Assembly: GCA_902778135.1 (NCBI GenBank)
Contig: CACYWP010000019.1
Location: forward strand, 1-64,000
Direction: 5' to 3'
Source: an uncultured Coriobacteriaceae bacterium
GTDB lineage: Bacteria; Actinomycetota; Coriobacteriia; Coriobacteriales; Atopobiaceae
Length of the DNA: 64,000 bases
The translations under genes and the position numbers were made by a program. Below the pieces are notes generated by a model. That model was given only the letters and a program-made list of their open reading frames with translations. It searched no databases and was not told where the DNA came from. Shown one piece after another: positions 52,381 through 59,908 of this stretch. Position 1 is the first letter of the stretch, and every line of letters starts with the position of its first letter.

Positions 52381-53639
52381 CGTCCGAGCAGCTCGCCGCC
52401 ATCGAGGCCAGTCCCTACAAGGCTGACTTCCCCCTCCTGGCCCAACACCCCGAGGTCGTCTTCTTGGATAGCGCGGCGACCGCGCAGCGTCCCGAGGCAG
52501 TTCTGGCTGCCGAGCGGACCTTCTACGAGACGATGAACGCCAACCCGCTGCGCGGCCTCTATCGCCTGTCCGTCGAGGCCACCGCATCGATCGAACAGGC
52601 CCGCAACCACATCGCCAGCTTCATCGGCGCCGTCGATGCCGCCGGCAAGCCCCAGGGCTCCGAAATCGTCTTCACGCGCAACGCCTCCGAGTCCCTGAAC
52701 CTCGTCGCACGCACCCTGCCGCAGGTCGTGGGGCTGGGACCGGGCGATGACGTGGTCATCTCCATCATGGAGCACCACTCCAACATCATTCCCTGGCAGC
52801 AGGCCTGCGCGGCAACTGGCGCCAACCTGGTCTACCTGCGTCTGGACGACGATTACACGATCACGCCCGCCGAGATGGAGGCAAAGATCGGCCCGCGGGC
52901 CAAGATCGTCTCGGTCACCCATGTGTCCAACGTGCTGGGCGTCGAGAACGACATCGCGTCCATCGCCGCCCGCGCGCACGAGATGGGCGCGACCATGGTG
53001 GTCGATGGTGCCCAGTCCGTCCCCCACCTCTCCGTGGACGTCCGCCAGCTGGGATGCGACCTGTTGGCCTTCTCGGCGCACAAGATGGGTGGCCCCATGG
53101 GCATTGGCGTGCTGTGGGGAAAGGCGGAGCTGCTCGATGCGATGCCACCCTTCCTCACCGGAGGCGAGATGATCGATTCGGTCACCGAGACCGACGCCGT
53201 GTGGGCACCCGTACCCCAGAAGTTCGAGGCGGGCACCCAGGACGCCGCCGGCAGCTACGCCTTCGACGCGGCATTGGGATACCTGCAGGGTCTGGGCATG
53301 GGGCAGATCGAGCAACGAGAGCGCCTGTTGGCGACCTATCTCGCAGACCAGCTGTCCCAGCTGGACTTCGTGCGCATCGTCGGCCCGGCCGACGGGACGC
53401 GCCACATCGGGGCGGTTGCCTTCAACGTCGAGGGCATACACCCGCACGACGTCGCCTCGATCCTGGACATGAGCGACGTGTGCATCCGCGCCGGCCACCA
53501 CTGCGCCCAGCCGCTGCTCGCCTATCTCGGCGAATCCAGCACCTGTCGCGCCAGCGTGGCCTTCTACAACGACAAGCAGGACATAGACGCCCTCGTCGAG
53601 GGCCTCAAGACAGTCTGGCAGGTGTTCAATGGCAGGTAA
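52374..53639 (+). CDS. sufS: Cysteine desulfurase SufS
   Basis: 421 residues starting MLTSEQLAAIEASPYKADFP. PLP-binding Lys237 lies in FSAHKMGGPMGIGVLWG, and the catalytic Cys377 in RAGHHCAQPLL, with the group II (SufS) loop. SIMEHHSNIIPW, VDGAQSVPHLSVD and FLDSAATAQRP are further family motifs. It takes sulfur from cysteine and passes it to SufU. It overlaps sufD by 7 bases and sufU by 11. Confidence 0.97.
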   Translation: MLTSEQLAAIEASPYKADFPLLAQHPEVVFLDSAATAQRPEAVLAAERTFYETMNANPLRGLYRLSVEATASIEQARNHIASFIGAVDAAGKPQGSEIVFTRNASESLNLVARTLPQVVGLGPGDDVVISIMEHHSNIIPWQQACAATGANLVYLRLDDDYTITPAEMEAKIGPRAKIVSVTHVSNVLGVENDIASIAARAHEMGATMVVDGAQSVPHLSVDVRQLGCDLLAFSAHKMGGPMGIGVLWGKAELLDAMPPFLTGGEMIDSVTETDAVWAPVPQKFEAGTQDAAGSYAFDAALGYLQGLGMGQIEQRERLLATYLADQLSQLDFVRIVGPADGTRHIGAVAFNVEGIHPHDVASILDMSDVCIRAGHHCAQPLLAYLGESSTCRASVAFYNDKQDIDALVEGLKTVWQVFNGR

Positions 53640-54132
53640 TCCCCTCTACAACGCGCAGTTCCTCGACCACGCGCAGCATCCCGACTACAAGTACCAGATG
53701 GACGACCCCACAATGAGCCATGAGGGCGTCAACCCCTCGTGCGGCGACGAGCTGACGTTCTCGGTGCGCCTCGCAGCCGATGGAACCATCGAGGAGGCCG
53801 CATTCGTCGGCAGCGGATGTGCCATCAGCCAAGCCTCTGCCGACATGATGAGCGACCTGATGGTGGACAAGACACCACAGGAGGCCATCGAGCTCTGCGA
53901 GCTGTTCAAGCGCATGATTCGCGGCGAGGAGACCGACGTGGACCTGCTCGAGGAGCAGCTCGACGAGGCCGCCATGCTCCGCGACATCGCACACATGCCG
54001 GCACGCGTCAAGTGCGCCGAGCTCGCCTGGCGCACGCTGCAGGAGATGCTCGAGGAGAACGGCGTGGCAGGCGCCATGTCTGCCACAGTCAGCGCCGCCT
54101 GCAACCACAATCACGACGGAGAGGACGCGTAG
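53629..54132 (+). CDS. sufU: Sulfur-transfer zinc protein SufU
   Basis: 167 residues starting MAGNPLYNAQFLDHAQHPDY. The zinc ligands of SufU appear as Cys38 and Asp40 (NPSCGDELTF), Cys64 (GSGCAISQAS) and Cys129 (RVKCAELAW), with the extra 18-20 residue insertion that separates SufU from IscU. It activates SufS and accepts persulfide. The C-terminal tail NHNHDGEDA adds His residues. Confidence 0.95.
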   Translation: MAGNPLYNAQFLDHAQHPDYKYQMDDPTMSHEGVNPSCGDELTFSVRLAADGTIEEAAFVGSGCAISQASADMMSDLMVDKTPQEAIELCELFKRMIRGEETDVDLLEEQLDEAAMLRDIAHMPARVKCAELAWRTLQEMLEENGVAGAMSATVSAACNHNHDGEDA

Positions 54133-54135
54133 GCC

Positions 54136-54585
54136 ATGGCCAACGGTATGTTCTCCACAAAGGGCCGCTATGCGCTGAGGGCGATGAGCGACCTGGCCCA
54201 GCACGACGGATGGGTGTCGCTGGGGGACGTGTCCGAACGCCAGCACATCTCGCGCAAGTACCTTGAGCAGGTCATCGCGCTGATGCATCGCGCTGGCTAC
54301 GTCGAGAGCCTGCGCGGCAAGGGCGGCGGCTATCGCCTGACACGCAAGCCAGAGGAGTACACGCTGGGACAGATTCTGCGTGCCGCGGAGGGCTCGTTGG
54401 CGCCCGTCGCCTGCCTCGACTGCACCAATGACGAGATCTGCCCCATCGTCGAGACTTGTCCCACCGTCGGTATGTGGCGCGATCTGGGCAAAGTGACCAG
54501 CGCTTACCTGGACAGCAAGACGCTGGCGGACATCCTTCGCGACGACTCGGACGAGCCGGAGGGTTCGGAGGGTTCTGCTGAATAA
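54136..54585 (+). CDS. Rrf2-family Fe-S-sensing regulator
   Basis: 149 residues starting MANGMFSTKGRYALRAMSDL, three bases after sufU. The winged helix (10-70) includes SERQHISRKYLEQVIALMHRAG and SLRGKGGGYRL. Four Cys (93, 96, 102, 108; ACLDCTNDEICPIVETCP) match the cluster-binding loop of IscR/SufR-type regulators. As last gene of the suf operon it probably represses the operon when clusters are plentiful (inference). Confidence 0.93.
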   Translation: MANGMFSTKGRYALRAMSDLAQHDGWVSLGDVSERQHISRKYLEQVIALMHRAGYVESLRGKGGGYRLTRKPEEYTLGQILRAAEGSLAPVACLDCTNDEICPIVETCPTVGMWRDLGKVTSAYLDSKTLADILRDDSDEPEGSEGSAE

Positions 54586-54607
54586 GCCGTCAAAAGCGGC
54601 AATCGTT

Positions 54608-54659
54608 CTGGCCCCGGCATGTGGCGGATGGCATGGCCTTCGTCACATTCCGGGGCCAG
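54608..54659 (+). terminator. Hairpin, probable suf operon terminator
   Basis: CTGGCCCCGG (54608-54617) pairs with CCGGGGCCAG (54650-54659), 22 bases after the rrf2 stop. T tract weak (ATTCG). Confidence 0.55.
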
Positions 54660-54762
54660 ATTCGCATGGGTTCATCACGAAGGATTGACGGCAAAAGGGC
54701 CCCGGATCGCTCCGGGGCCCCAGAGTCAGCTGCTATGCAGCGTCGAGCTTACGCCCAGCCTA

Positions 54763-54926
54763 AGGGGCGGCAGGGACGGGAGCTTTCGGCCTGCGATGTC
54801 GCAGCCATCCGTGCTGCCGTGCGCCAAGACCCTTGAAATACGTCCAGTATTCCTGCGGGCCTTGCCGCACGGCAGCACGGCGTCTGCGACCCCTCGGCAC
54901 GAAAGTCCTCACCCCTGCCTCCCCTA
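54763..54926. repeat. Large imperfect palindrome inserted among the fba-tail copies
   Basis: Perfect 15-base arms CCGTGCTGCCGTGCG (54809-54823) and CGCACGGCAGCACGG (54866-54880) form the core. Outer pieces also pair (GTCGCAGCC with CGTCTGCGAC, GAGCTTTCGG with CACGAAAGTCCTC, GGCAGGGAC with CCCCTGCCTCC), giving about 160 bp of overall symmetry. It separates the partial fba-tail copy from the complete ones. Confidence 0.8.
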
Positions 54927-55128
54927 CCGTCGGAACCTCAGGTGGGCAGCCGGCCGAGGACGGGCCGGGCGTCGACTTCGGTCCCGACGGCAAAAGGGCC
55001 CCGGATCGCTCCGGGGCCCAAGAGTCAGCTGCTATGCAGCGTCGAGCTTACGCCCAGCCCTTGCCGTCGGAACCTCAGGTGGGGAGCCGGCCAAGGGCGG
55101 GCCGGGCGCCGACTTCGGTCCCGACGGC

Positions 55129-55156
55129 AAAAGGGCCCCGGATCGCCCCGGGGCCC
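55129..55156 (-). terminator. Primary intrinsic terminator of fba
   Basis: GGGCCCCGG / CCGGGGCCC stem with a TTTT run on the minus strand, 28 bases beyond the stop codon. Near-identical terminators recur at about 54992-55019 and 54693-54720. Confidence 0.9.
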
Positions 55157-55184
55157 CAGATTCAGCCGCTATGCAGCGTCGAGC

Positions 55185-56057
55185 TTACGCCCAGCCCTTG
55201 CCGTCGGAACCGAAGTCGACGATGAGCTCCTTGGCGCGGTCGACGATGGCGTCGAAGCCAGGCTTGAGGAGCTTGCGCGGGTCGTAGTTCTTGCCCTTCT
55301 TGGCCTCGCCGGACTCGACGAACGCCCACGTGGCCTTGGCCATGGCGACCTGGAGGTCGGTGTTGACGTTGATCTTGGCGATGCCGTTGGAGATGGCCTC
55401 CTGGACCATGGCGGTCGGGATGCCAGTGCCACCGTGGAGGACGAGCGGCAGGTCGCCGGTCAGGGCCTTGATCTCGGCCAGGCGGTCCATGGAGAGGCCG
55501 GCCCAGTCATCGGGATACAGGCCGTGGATGTTGCCGATGCCGCAGGCGAGGAAGTCAACGCCGAGGTCGGCGATGGCCTTGCACTCTTCAGGATCAGCGA
55601 GCTCGCCGTTGGAGGCGACGCCGTCCTCGACGCCACCGATGCCGCCGACCTCAGCCTCGACGGAGATGCCCTTGCCATGGGCAAGCTTCACGATCTCAGC
55701 GGTGCGCTCGCAGTTGATCTCGAAGGTGGGCTCATGGGAGCCGTCATACATGACGGAGGTGAAGCCGGCGTCGATGGCCTTGAAGCAGTCCTCATAGGTG
55801 CCGTGGTCGAGGTGCATGGCAACCGGCACGGTGATGTTCATGTAGTCGACGAGGTCGGCGACGACGTCGCGGACGACCTTGAAGCCCATCTGCCACTTGG
55901 CAGCACCGGCGGTGCACTGGATGATGACGGGAGACTGGAGCTCCTCGGCAGCCTGGAGGATGGAGCGCGTCCACTCGAGGTCGTTGGTGTTGAAGGCGGG
56001 GATGGCATAGTGGCCAGCAACAGCGGCGTCGAGCATGTACTTAGCATTAACGAGCAT
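55185..56057 (-). CDS. fba: Class II fructose-1,6-bisphosphate aldolase
   Basis: 290 residues from ATG at 56057 with TGGGAGGTACCAC upstream. Zinc and catalytic motifs: AMHLDHGTYEDCFKAID, the VEAEVGGIGG strand, GNIHGLYP and LHGGTGIP, then the phosphate-binding KINVNTDLQ. It splits fructose-1,6-bisphosphate in glycolysis. About 290 residues is normal for the short class II type. Codon use looks like a highly expressed gene. Its 3' end has been copied downstream. Confidence 0.97.
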   Translation of the reverse strand: MLVNAKYMLDAAVAGHYAIPAFNTNDLEWTRSILQAAEELQSPVIIQCTAGAAKWQMGFKVVRDVVADLVDYMNITVPVAMHLDHGTYEDCFKAIDAGFTSVMYDGSHEPTFEINCERTAEIVKLAHGKGISVEAEVGGIGGVEDGVASNGELADPEECKAIADLGVDFLACGIGNIHGLYPDDWAGLSMDRLAEIKALTGDLPLVLHGGTGIPTAMVQEAISNGIAKINVNTDLQVAMAKATWAFVESGEAKKGKNYDPRKLLKPGFDAIVDRAKELIVDFGSDGKGWA

Positions 56058-56316
56058 GTGGTACCTCCCATTGGTCGGACTTCCATAACTGGGGACATAA
56101 TAACGCGACAACCTGCAAATGAGTTCGCCTAGTCTGCCAGCACGCTCTTTTTTGGGTGAGCGTTGGATTTGGGTCACCTGTCGGAGCGGGCGCATCGGTT
56201 TTGCGTCGTCATCCCGAGATTGCGACGCATCCGCCAAACCACTCCAGCAAGGGTGGCGGCAGACGCGTGGGCATAGGGCCCGCCTTCGCCCTCCACACGC
56301 AGGGTTTTGGGCGTCG

Positions 56317-56364
56317 AGTTCATGTAATATGAACTTTGCAACTAAAATCGTGACCTATAGGTCA
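56317..56364 (+). promoter_or_regulatory. Two palindromes, probable operator of the XRE gene
   Basis: AGTTCAT-GTAAT-ATGAACT (56317-56335) and the perfect 14-bp palindrome TGACCTATAGGTCA (56351-56364) lie 35-80 bases before the XRE gene. CATAAT (56363-56368) could be the -10 element overlapped by the second palindrome. Autoregulation is typical of such small repressors (inference). The rest of the gap 56058-56316 shows no gene. Confidence 0.6.
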
Positions 56365-56398
56365 TAATTTCTCGAACCATAGCAATAGCCTGTTCTTC

Positions 56399-56653
56399 AT
56401 GCCCACTCATGATGACCAGCAACGGAACGACCAGCTACGCAAGCAGCGGCTTGAGGCGATAGGCTATGCCATCGCCGTGCGGCGCGAGCGGAAGAACCTG
56501 TCACAGGCGCAGCTGGCCCGCATGCTGGGGTACACCGGGCATGCTCACCTGTCCCGCATCGAAAGCGGCAAGAAGGCCCCCAGCCTCGAAAAGCTCTTCG
56601 AGATAGCGGATATCCTCGAGGTCGATGTGAGCCGCTTCTTCGACGACGTCTGA
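56399..56653 (+). CDS. XRE-family HTH regulator (84 aa)
   Basis: 84 residues starting MPTHDDQQRNDQLRKQRLEA. A single Cro/C1-type helix-turn-helix fills most of it: IAVRRERKNLSQAQLARMLG, YTGHAHLSRIESGKKAPSLE and LFEIADILEVDVSRFF. No effector or protease domain follows. There is no clear ribosome-binding site, so it may be translated weakly or from a leaderless RNA. Two palindromes upstream are likely operators. Stand-alone, with no toxin, phage or restriction gene beside it. Confidence 0.88.
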   Translation: MPTHDDQQRNDQLRKQRLEAIGYAIAVRRERKNLSQAQLARMLGYTGHAHLSRIESGKKAPSLEKLFEIADILEVDVSRFFDDV

Positions 56654-56681
56654 TTGTCGAAGCTTTCCCACTGGATAGAGC

Positions 56682-56716
56682 AGGCCCGCAGGTGTGACGC
56701 TCACACCTGCGGGCCT
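56682..56716. terminator. Strong bidirectional terminator
   Basis: Perfect 16-base arms (AGGCCCGCAGGTGTGA / TCACACCTGCGGGCCT) with a three-base loop, between the convergent XRE and dapB genes. Confidence 0.85.
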
Positions 56717-56755
56717 TCGCGTTCAACCGGCCTGTAGCCGTCCGTCAAGAATCCG

Positions 56756-57487
56756 TCAGTCGAACATCAGCTCGTCGAAGGTGTAGAAGCCGTTCGGGCG
56801 CCCCAGCAGGCGCTTGGCAGCAGCCACGGTGCCATTGACGAAGATCTGCCGACTGGTGGCTCGATGGGTCAGGCACAGCTCCTCGTCGGGACCGAAGAAG
56901 TGGACCTCATGCGTGCCGGCTACCGTGCCGCCTCGCAGCGCGTGCATGCCTATCTCGCGTTGGGTGCGCGCGCCGACCATTCCTTGCCGCCCGTACACGA
57001 CCGGCTGGTCGCCGTCTGGGTCTATGCAGGCACGTAGCATCTCGGCAGTTCCCGAGGGTGCGTCGGCCTTCTGGTTGTGGTGGGTCTCCACGATCTCGGC
57101 ATCCCAGGTGTCGACCGCACGAGCCACCAGCTCGGTGGCATGGCGCAGTGCCGCGACGCCCAGCGAGTAGTTGCCGCTCCATATGACCGTGGCCACCGAC
57201 CCCAGCTCGCGCAGCTGGGACCGCTCCTCCTCGCTGTAGCCGGTCGTGCCGCTGACCAGCGCGGCCCCGGTGCGACGGATGTAGGCGAGCGTGTGGGGCA
57301 GGGCGGCCTTATTCGAGAAGTCGATGGCCAGGTCGGCCTCCGGCGCCTCCTCGTCCAGCTGGTCGATGTTGTCAATGTCATAGGTCCCCAGCACGAGGAA
57401 CCCGCCGTCGGCGGACAGGGCCTGGTCGATGAGCTTGCCCATGCGTCCCCCGCCAATCAGCACGACGGTCGTCAGGTTGCTAGCCAA
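56756..57487 (-). CDS. dapB: 4-hydroxy-tetrahydrodipicolinate reductase
   Basis: 243 residues if it starts at TTG 57487 (LASNLTTVVLIGGGRMGK), which has GGAGGGAG nine bases upstream. An in-frame TTG at 57496 abuts the same ribosome-binding site and is less likely. The dinucleotide-binding loop is GGGRMGK, with SGTTGYSEEER, and the catalytic/substrate signature ETHHNQKADAPSGTA. It reduces the DapA product in lysine and diaminopimelate synthesis. It overlaps the end of dapA and is probably coupled to it. The protein is slightly short for the family, and the non-ATG start may limit expression. Confidence 0.95.
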   Translation of the reverse strand: MASNLTTVVLIGGGRMGKLIDQALSADGGFLVLGTYDIDNIDQLDEEAPEADLAIDFSNKAALPHTLAYIRRTGAALVSGTTGYSEEERSQLRELGSVATVIWSGNYSLGVAALRHATELVARAVDTWDAEIVETHHNQKADAPSGTAEMLRACIDPDGDQPVVYGRQGMVGARTQREIGMHALRGGTVAGTHEVHFFGPDEELCLTHRATSRQIFVNGTVAAAKRLLGRPNGFYTFDELMFD

Positions 57488-58373
57488 TGAGACCAACTCC
57501 CTCCATGGCGGCGTAGAGGCGCTGGCGGCTGGCGTCGGCCATGGGCCACAGGGGCTGGCGATAGGCCTCGGTGATGAGGCCCATCTTGGCCATGGCGGCC
57601 TTCACCGGAATGGGATTGACCTCGCAGAACAGCGCGTGGATGAGCTCGAGCTCGTCGAGCTGGATCTTGAGGGCGCCTTGGTAGTCGTGGTTGAGGTACT
57701 TGGTCACCATGTCGTGCACCTGCTGTGGGCGGATGTTCGCCCACACGCTGATGACACCCGAGCCACCGAGCGACAGGATGGGCACCACCATGTCGTCGTT
57801 GCCCGAGTACATGCGAAAGTCATCGGAGAGGTACTTGGCGACGGTTGTTGCATAGCTGATCGATCCGGACGCCTCCTTGATGCCCATGACGTTGGGATGC
57901 TCGGCAAGTCGGGCCACGTTGCGCTCGCTGATGGAGCAGCCGGTACGACCGGGGATGTTGTACAGGATGGAGGGTATCTCGGTCGCGTCGAGGACGTCGA
58001 GGAAGTGATGGTAGATGCCCTCCTCGTTGGACTTGTTGTAGTACGGGGTGATGAGCAGCAGCGCGTCACAGCCGATCATCTGCAGGCTCTTGGCCTTGGC
58101 AAGGCTCTCGTGGGTGGCATTGGAGCCCGCGCCACCGATGATGGGGATGGCACCGTTGACGCGATTGACGACGTGCTGTGCGACAGCCACGTCCTCCGCG
58201 TCGGTCATGGTGGACGACTCGCCAGTCGTGCCCAGCACTAGGATGCCGTCGGTGCCGTTCTTCAGATGGAAGTCGACCAGACGATCGAGCGCCTCGAAGT
58301 CGACGTCGCCATTCTCCTTGAACGGCGTGACCAGGGCCACAATCGATCCGGTGAGGTTACGTACGTTGCTCAT
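57480..58373 (-). CDS. dapA: 4-hydroxy-tetrahydrodipicolinate synthase
   Basis: 297 residues starting MSNVRNLTGSIVALVTPFKE with AGATAGGAGCACACC upstream. Schiff-base Lys lies in VMGIKEASGSI, the catalytic Tyr in ITPYYNKSNEEG and YNIPGRTGCSI, and the GTTGESSTM motif is present. It condenses pyruvate with aspartate semialdehyde, first step of the lysine/diaminopimelate branch for cell-wall cross-links. It forms an operon with dapB. Confidence 0.97.
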   Translation of the reverse strand: MSNVRNLTGSIVALVTPFKENGDVDFEALDRLVDFHLKNGTDGILVLGTTGESSTMTDAEDVAVAQHVVNRVNGAIPIIGGAGSNATHESLAKAKSLQMIGCDALLLITPYYNKSNEEGIYHHFLDVLDATEIPSILYNIPGRTGCSISERNVARLAEHPNVMGIKEASGSISYATTVAKYLSDDFRMYSGNDDMVVPILSLGGSGVISVWANIRPQQVHDMVTKYLNHDYQGALKIQLDELELIHALFCEVNPIPVKAAMAKMGLITEAYRQPLWPMADASRQRLYAAMEGVGLIG

Positions 58374-59098
58374 GGTGTGCTCCTATCTGTGGGAGTTGGT
58401 TCCGTATGACCGAAGCGATGGGATCGTTCGTCCCCGCCTCGCCTGGGACGTGGCGCATGCCAAGCCCCAGACCATGCCCCGTGCGGGCGCGCCCCTACGG
58501 ACGCACGAGCTTCAAACGGCAGACAATCGGTATGGATGTGGGACACCGCGTTGCCGCGGCAACAATCCGGTCCTTTGCAATGAATGGCGTGCTGTTTGCC
58601 ACGATGCCTCCCGACTCCGCCATCTGCCTGGGATGCTCCCGTTGCGATGGCTCGCGTCGAGATAGCGCACCCGTTGGCAGCCAGCCAACAGACAGTCCTA
58701 CGGGTGTTCCCCGCAGGCCCACCCCCCACATGTGCCCATCTGGGGAGTTCGGCGGATTAAGCCTCGGTCATGGACTCGGGCGCCTGCCGGCTCGCCCATG
58801 CCTCATCGTTTCCGCGCCTCTATCGTGGGTTCAGTGTATGCGACCGACCCAAGATGCACGAGGGCGCGTAACAGGATGGACAAAATGCAATCGGTGAGCC
58901 CACATGAATAGAGCGCAGCCGTTGTCTGCGTTTCGCAAAGAGGTGTCTACGGCGCTGCGCAGAATACGCCGTTCTTTGCGCAGCGCAAAGCACAAACAAC
59001 CGTAACTGTCGGACGAGGGCTCGCAAAAACGCAAACAACACCCCAAAAGCGCTCCACAGCCGAAAGAATTGCGCAGACAACGGACAGAGGTGCGAGCG
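58374..59098. other. 725-bp intergenic region upstream of dapA
   Basis: This is the longest gene-free stretch. I looked on the minus strand for a lysine riboswitch or T-box leader before dapA and found neither the T-box AGGGTGGNACCGCG nor recognisable lysine-element blocks. The distal part (58916-59083) is A+T-richer and holds CCGTTGTCTGCG (58919-58930) and its exact complement CGCAGACAACGG (59072-59083), plus GCGCAG/CTGCGC pieces. This looks like a folded or degenerate repeat sequence. No coding frame is convincing. Confidence 0.5.
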
Positions 59099-59908
59099 CT
59101 AGCCCAGCAGCTCCAGAACCTGACGCTTGCAGGCGACATAGGCCGTCGTCAGAGAGAAGTCGTCCACCGCCTCCGCAGCCAAGACCTGCTCGCGAGCGAT
59201 CGGCACCTCACCAGCCACGACCGTCGGCACTCCCCCACGCGGGTTTCCCTCCAACACATAGATGCGGTCGGCCATGGTCACGGCCTCGTCCACGTCATGC
59301 GTGATGACCACCGAGGCTAGCCCCAGTTCGCGCGCCATCTGGCAATACCAGGTGCGCATGTCGGTTCTCGTGATGGCATCCAATGCCGAGAACGGCTCGT
59401 CAAGCAATGCGACGTCGTTCCCCATCAGATAGGTGCGCAGGAAGGCCGCCCGCTGGCGCATGCCGCCAGACAGCTGGGAGGGCCACTGCCGCTCGGTGCC
59501 CTCCAGGCCAAAGCGCTCGAAGAGCGGGGCTGCCTTCGCGTGTGCCTCCGATTTGGGCATGCCTCCGATGACCAGCGGCAGGCACACGTTGTCGATGACG
59601 CGCTTGGATGGGACGAGCAGGTCTTTCTGCAACATGTACGAGACGTGGCCGGGCTGGCCGCTCACGTCGGCACCGTGTAGCAGTACGCGCCCCTGCAGCG
59701 GTTCGGTCAGACCCGACAGCGCATGCAGGATGGTGGTCTTGCCACAGCCGGACTTGCCGACAAGACATACCACCTCGCCGGAGCAGACCGACAGGCTGAT
59801 GCCTTCCACCACGATATGGACGCCGCCGTCCCACGACAGCGTCAGGTCGCGCGCCTCGAGGGCGGGGGCCACTCCCCCGCCCGGCCGCCGCTCAGCAAGG
59901 GAAGCCAC
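59099..59908 (-). CDS. ABC transporter ATP-binding protein, thiamine precursor uptake (ThiZ-like)
   Basis: 269 residues from GTG at 59908, sharing one base with the stop of the binding-protein gene. Walker A is VGKSGCGKTTIL, the signature LSGGMRQRAAFLRTYL and Walker B VALLDEPFSALDAITR, followed by VVITHDVDEAVTMADRIYVL. The sequence is of the nitrate/sulfonate/taurine (SsuB/ThiZ) group. Last gene of the riboswitch-controlled transport operon; it energises uptake through the permease two genes upstream. Confidence 0.93.
   Translation of the reverse strand: MASLAERRPGGGVAPALEARDLTLSWDGGVHIVVEGISLSVCSGEVVCLVGKSGCGKTTILHALSGLTEPLQGRVLLHGADVSGQPGHVSYMLQKDLLVPSKRVIDNVCLPLVIGGMPKSEAHAKAAPLFERFGLEGTERQWPSQLSGGMRQRAAFLRTYLMGNDVALLDEPFSALDAITRTDMRTWYCQMARELGLASVVITHDVDEAVTMADRIYVLEGNPRGGVPTVVAGEVPIAREQVLAAEAVDDFSLTTAYVACKRQVLELLG

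Larger units (their letters stand above)
54689..55200 (-). repeat. Serial copies of the fba 3' end plus terminator
   Basis: Downstream of fba the last codons of the gene and its terminator are repeated. Full copies occupy about 55064-55200 (137 bp, includes the true stop at 55185) and 54926-55063 (138 bp). A partial copy lies at about 54689-54763. Each carries GAGCTTACGCCCAGCC (end of the coding sequence with stop), GCTATGCAGC, and the terminator hairpin GGGCCCCGG / CCGGGGCCC. Units one and two also share CCGTCGGAACCTCAGGTG and an inverted CTTCGGTCCCGACGG. The result is three intrinsic terminators in a row on the minus strand. Confidence 0.92.

Noticed and set aside
54619-56132. Plus-strand open frames across the fba-tail array
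   Set aside because: They arise from the repeats and from antisense of fba; repeated peptide pieces mirror the DNA repeats and have no start signals.
58374-58900. Lysine riboswitch or T-box leader before dapA
   Set aside because: Neither the T-box AGGGTGGNACCGCG nor recognisable lysine-element blocks were found on the minus strand.
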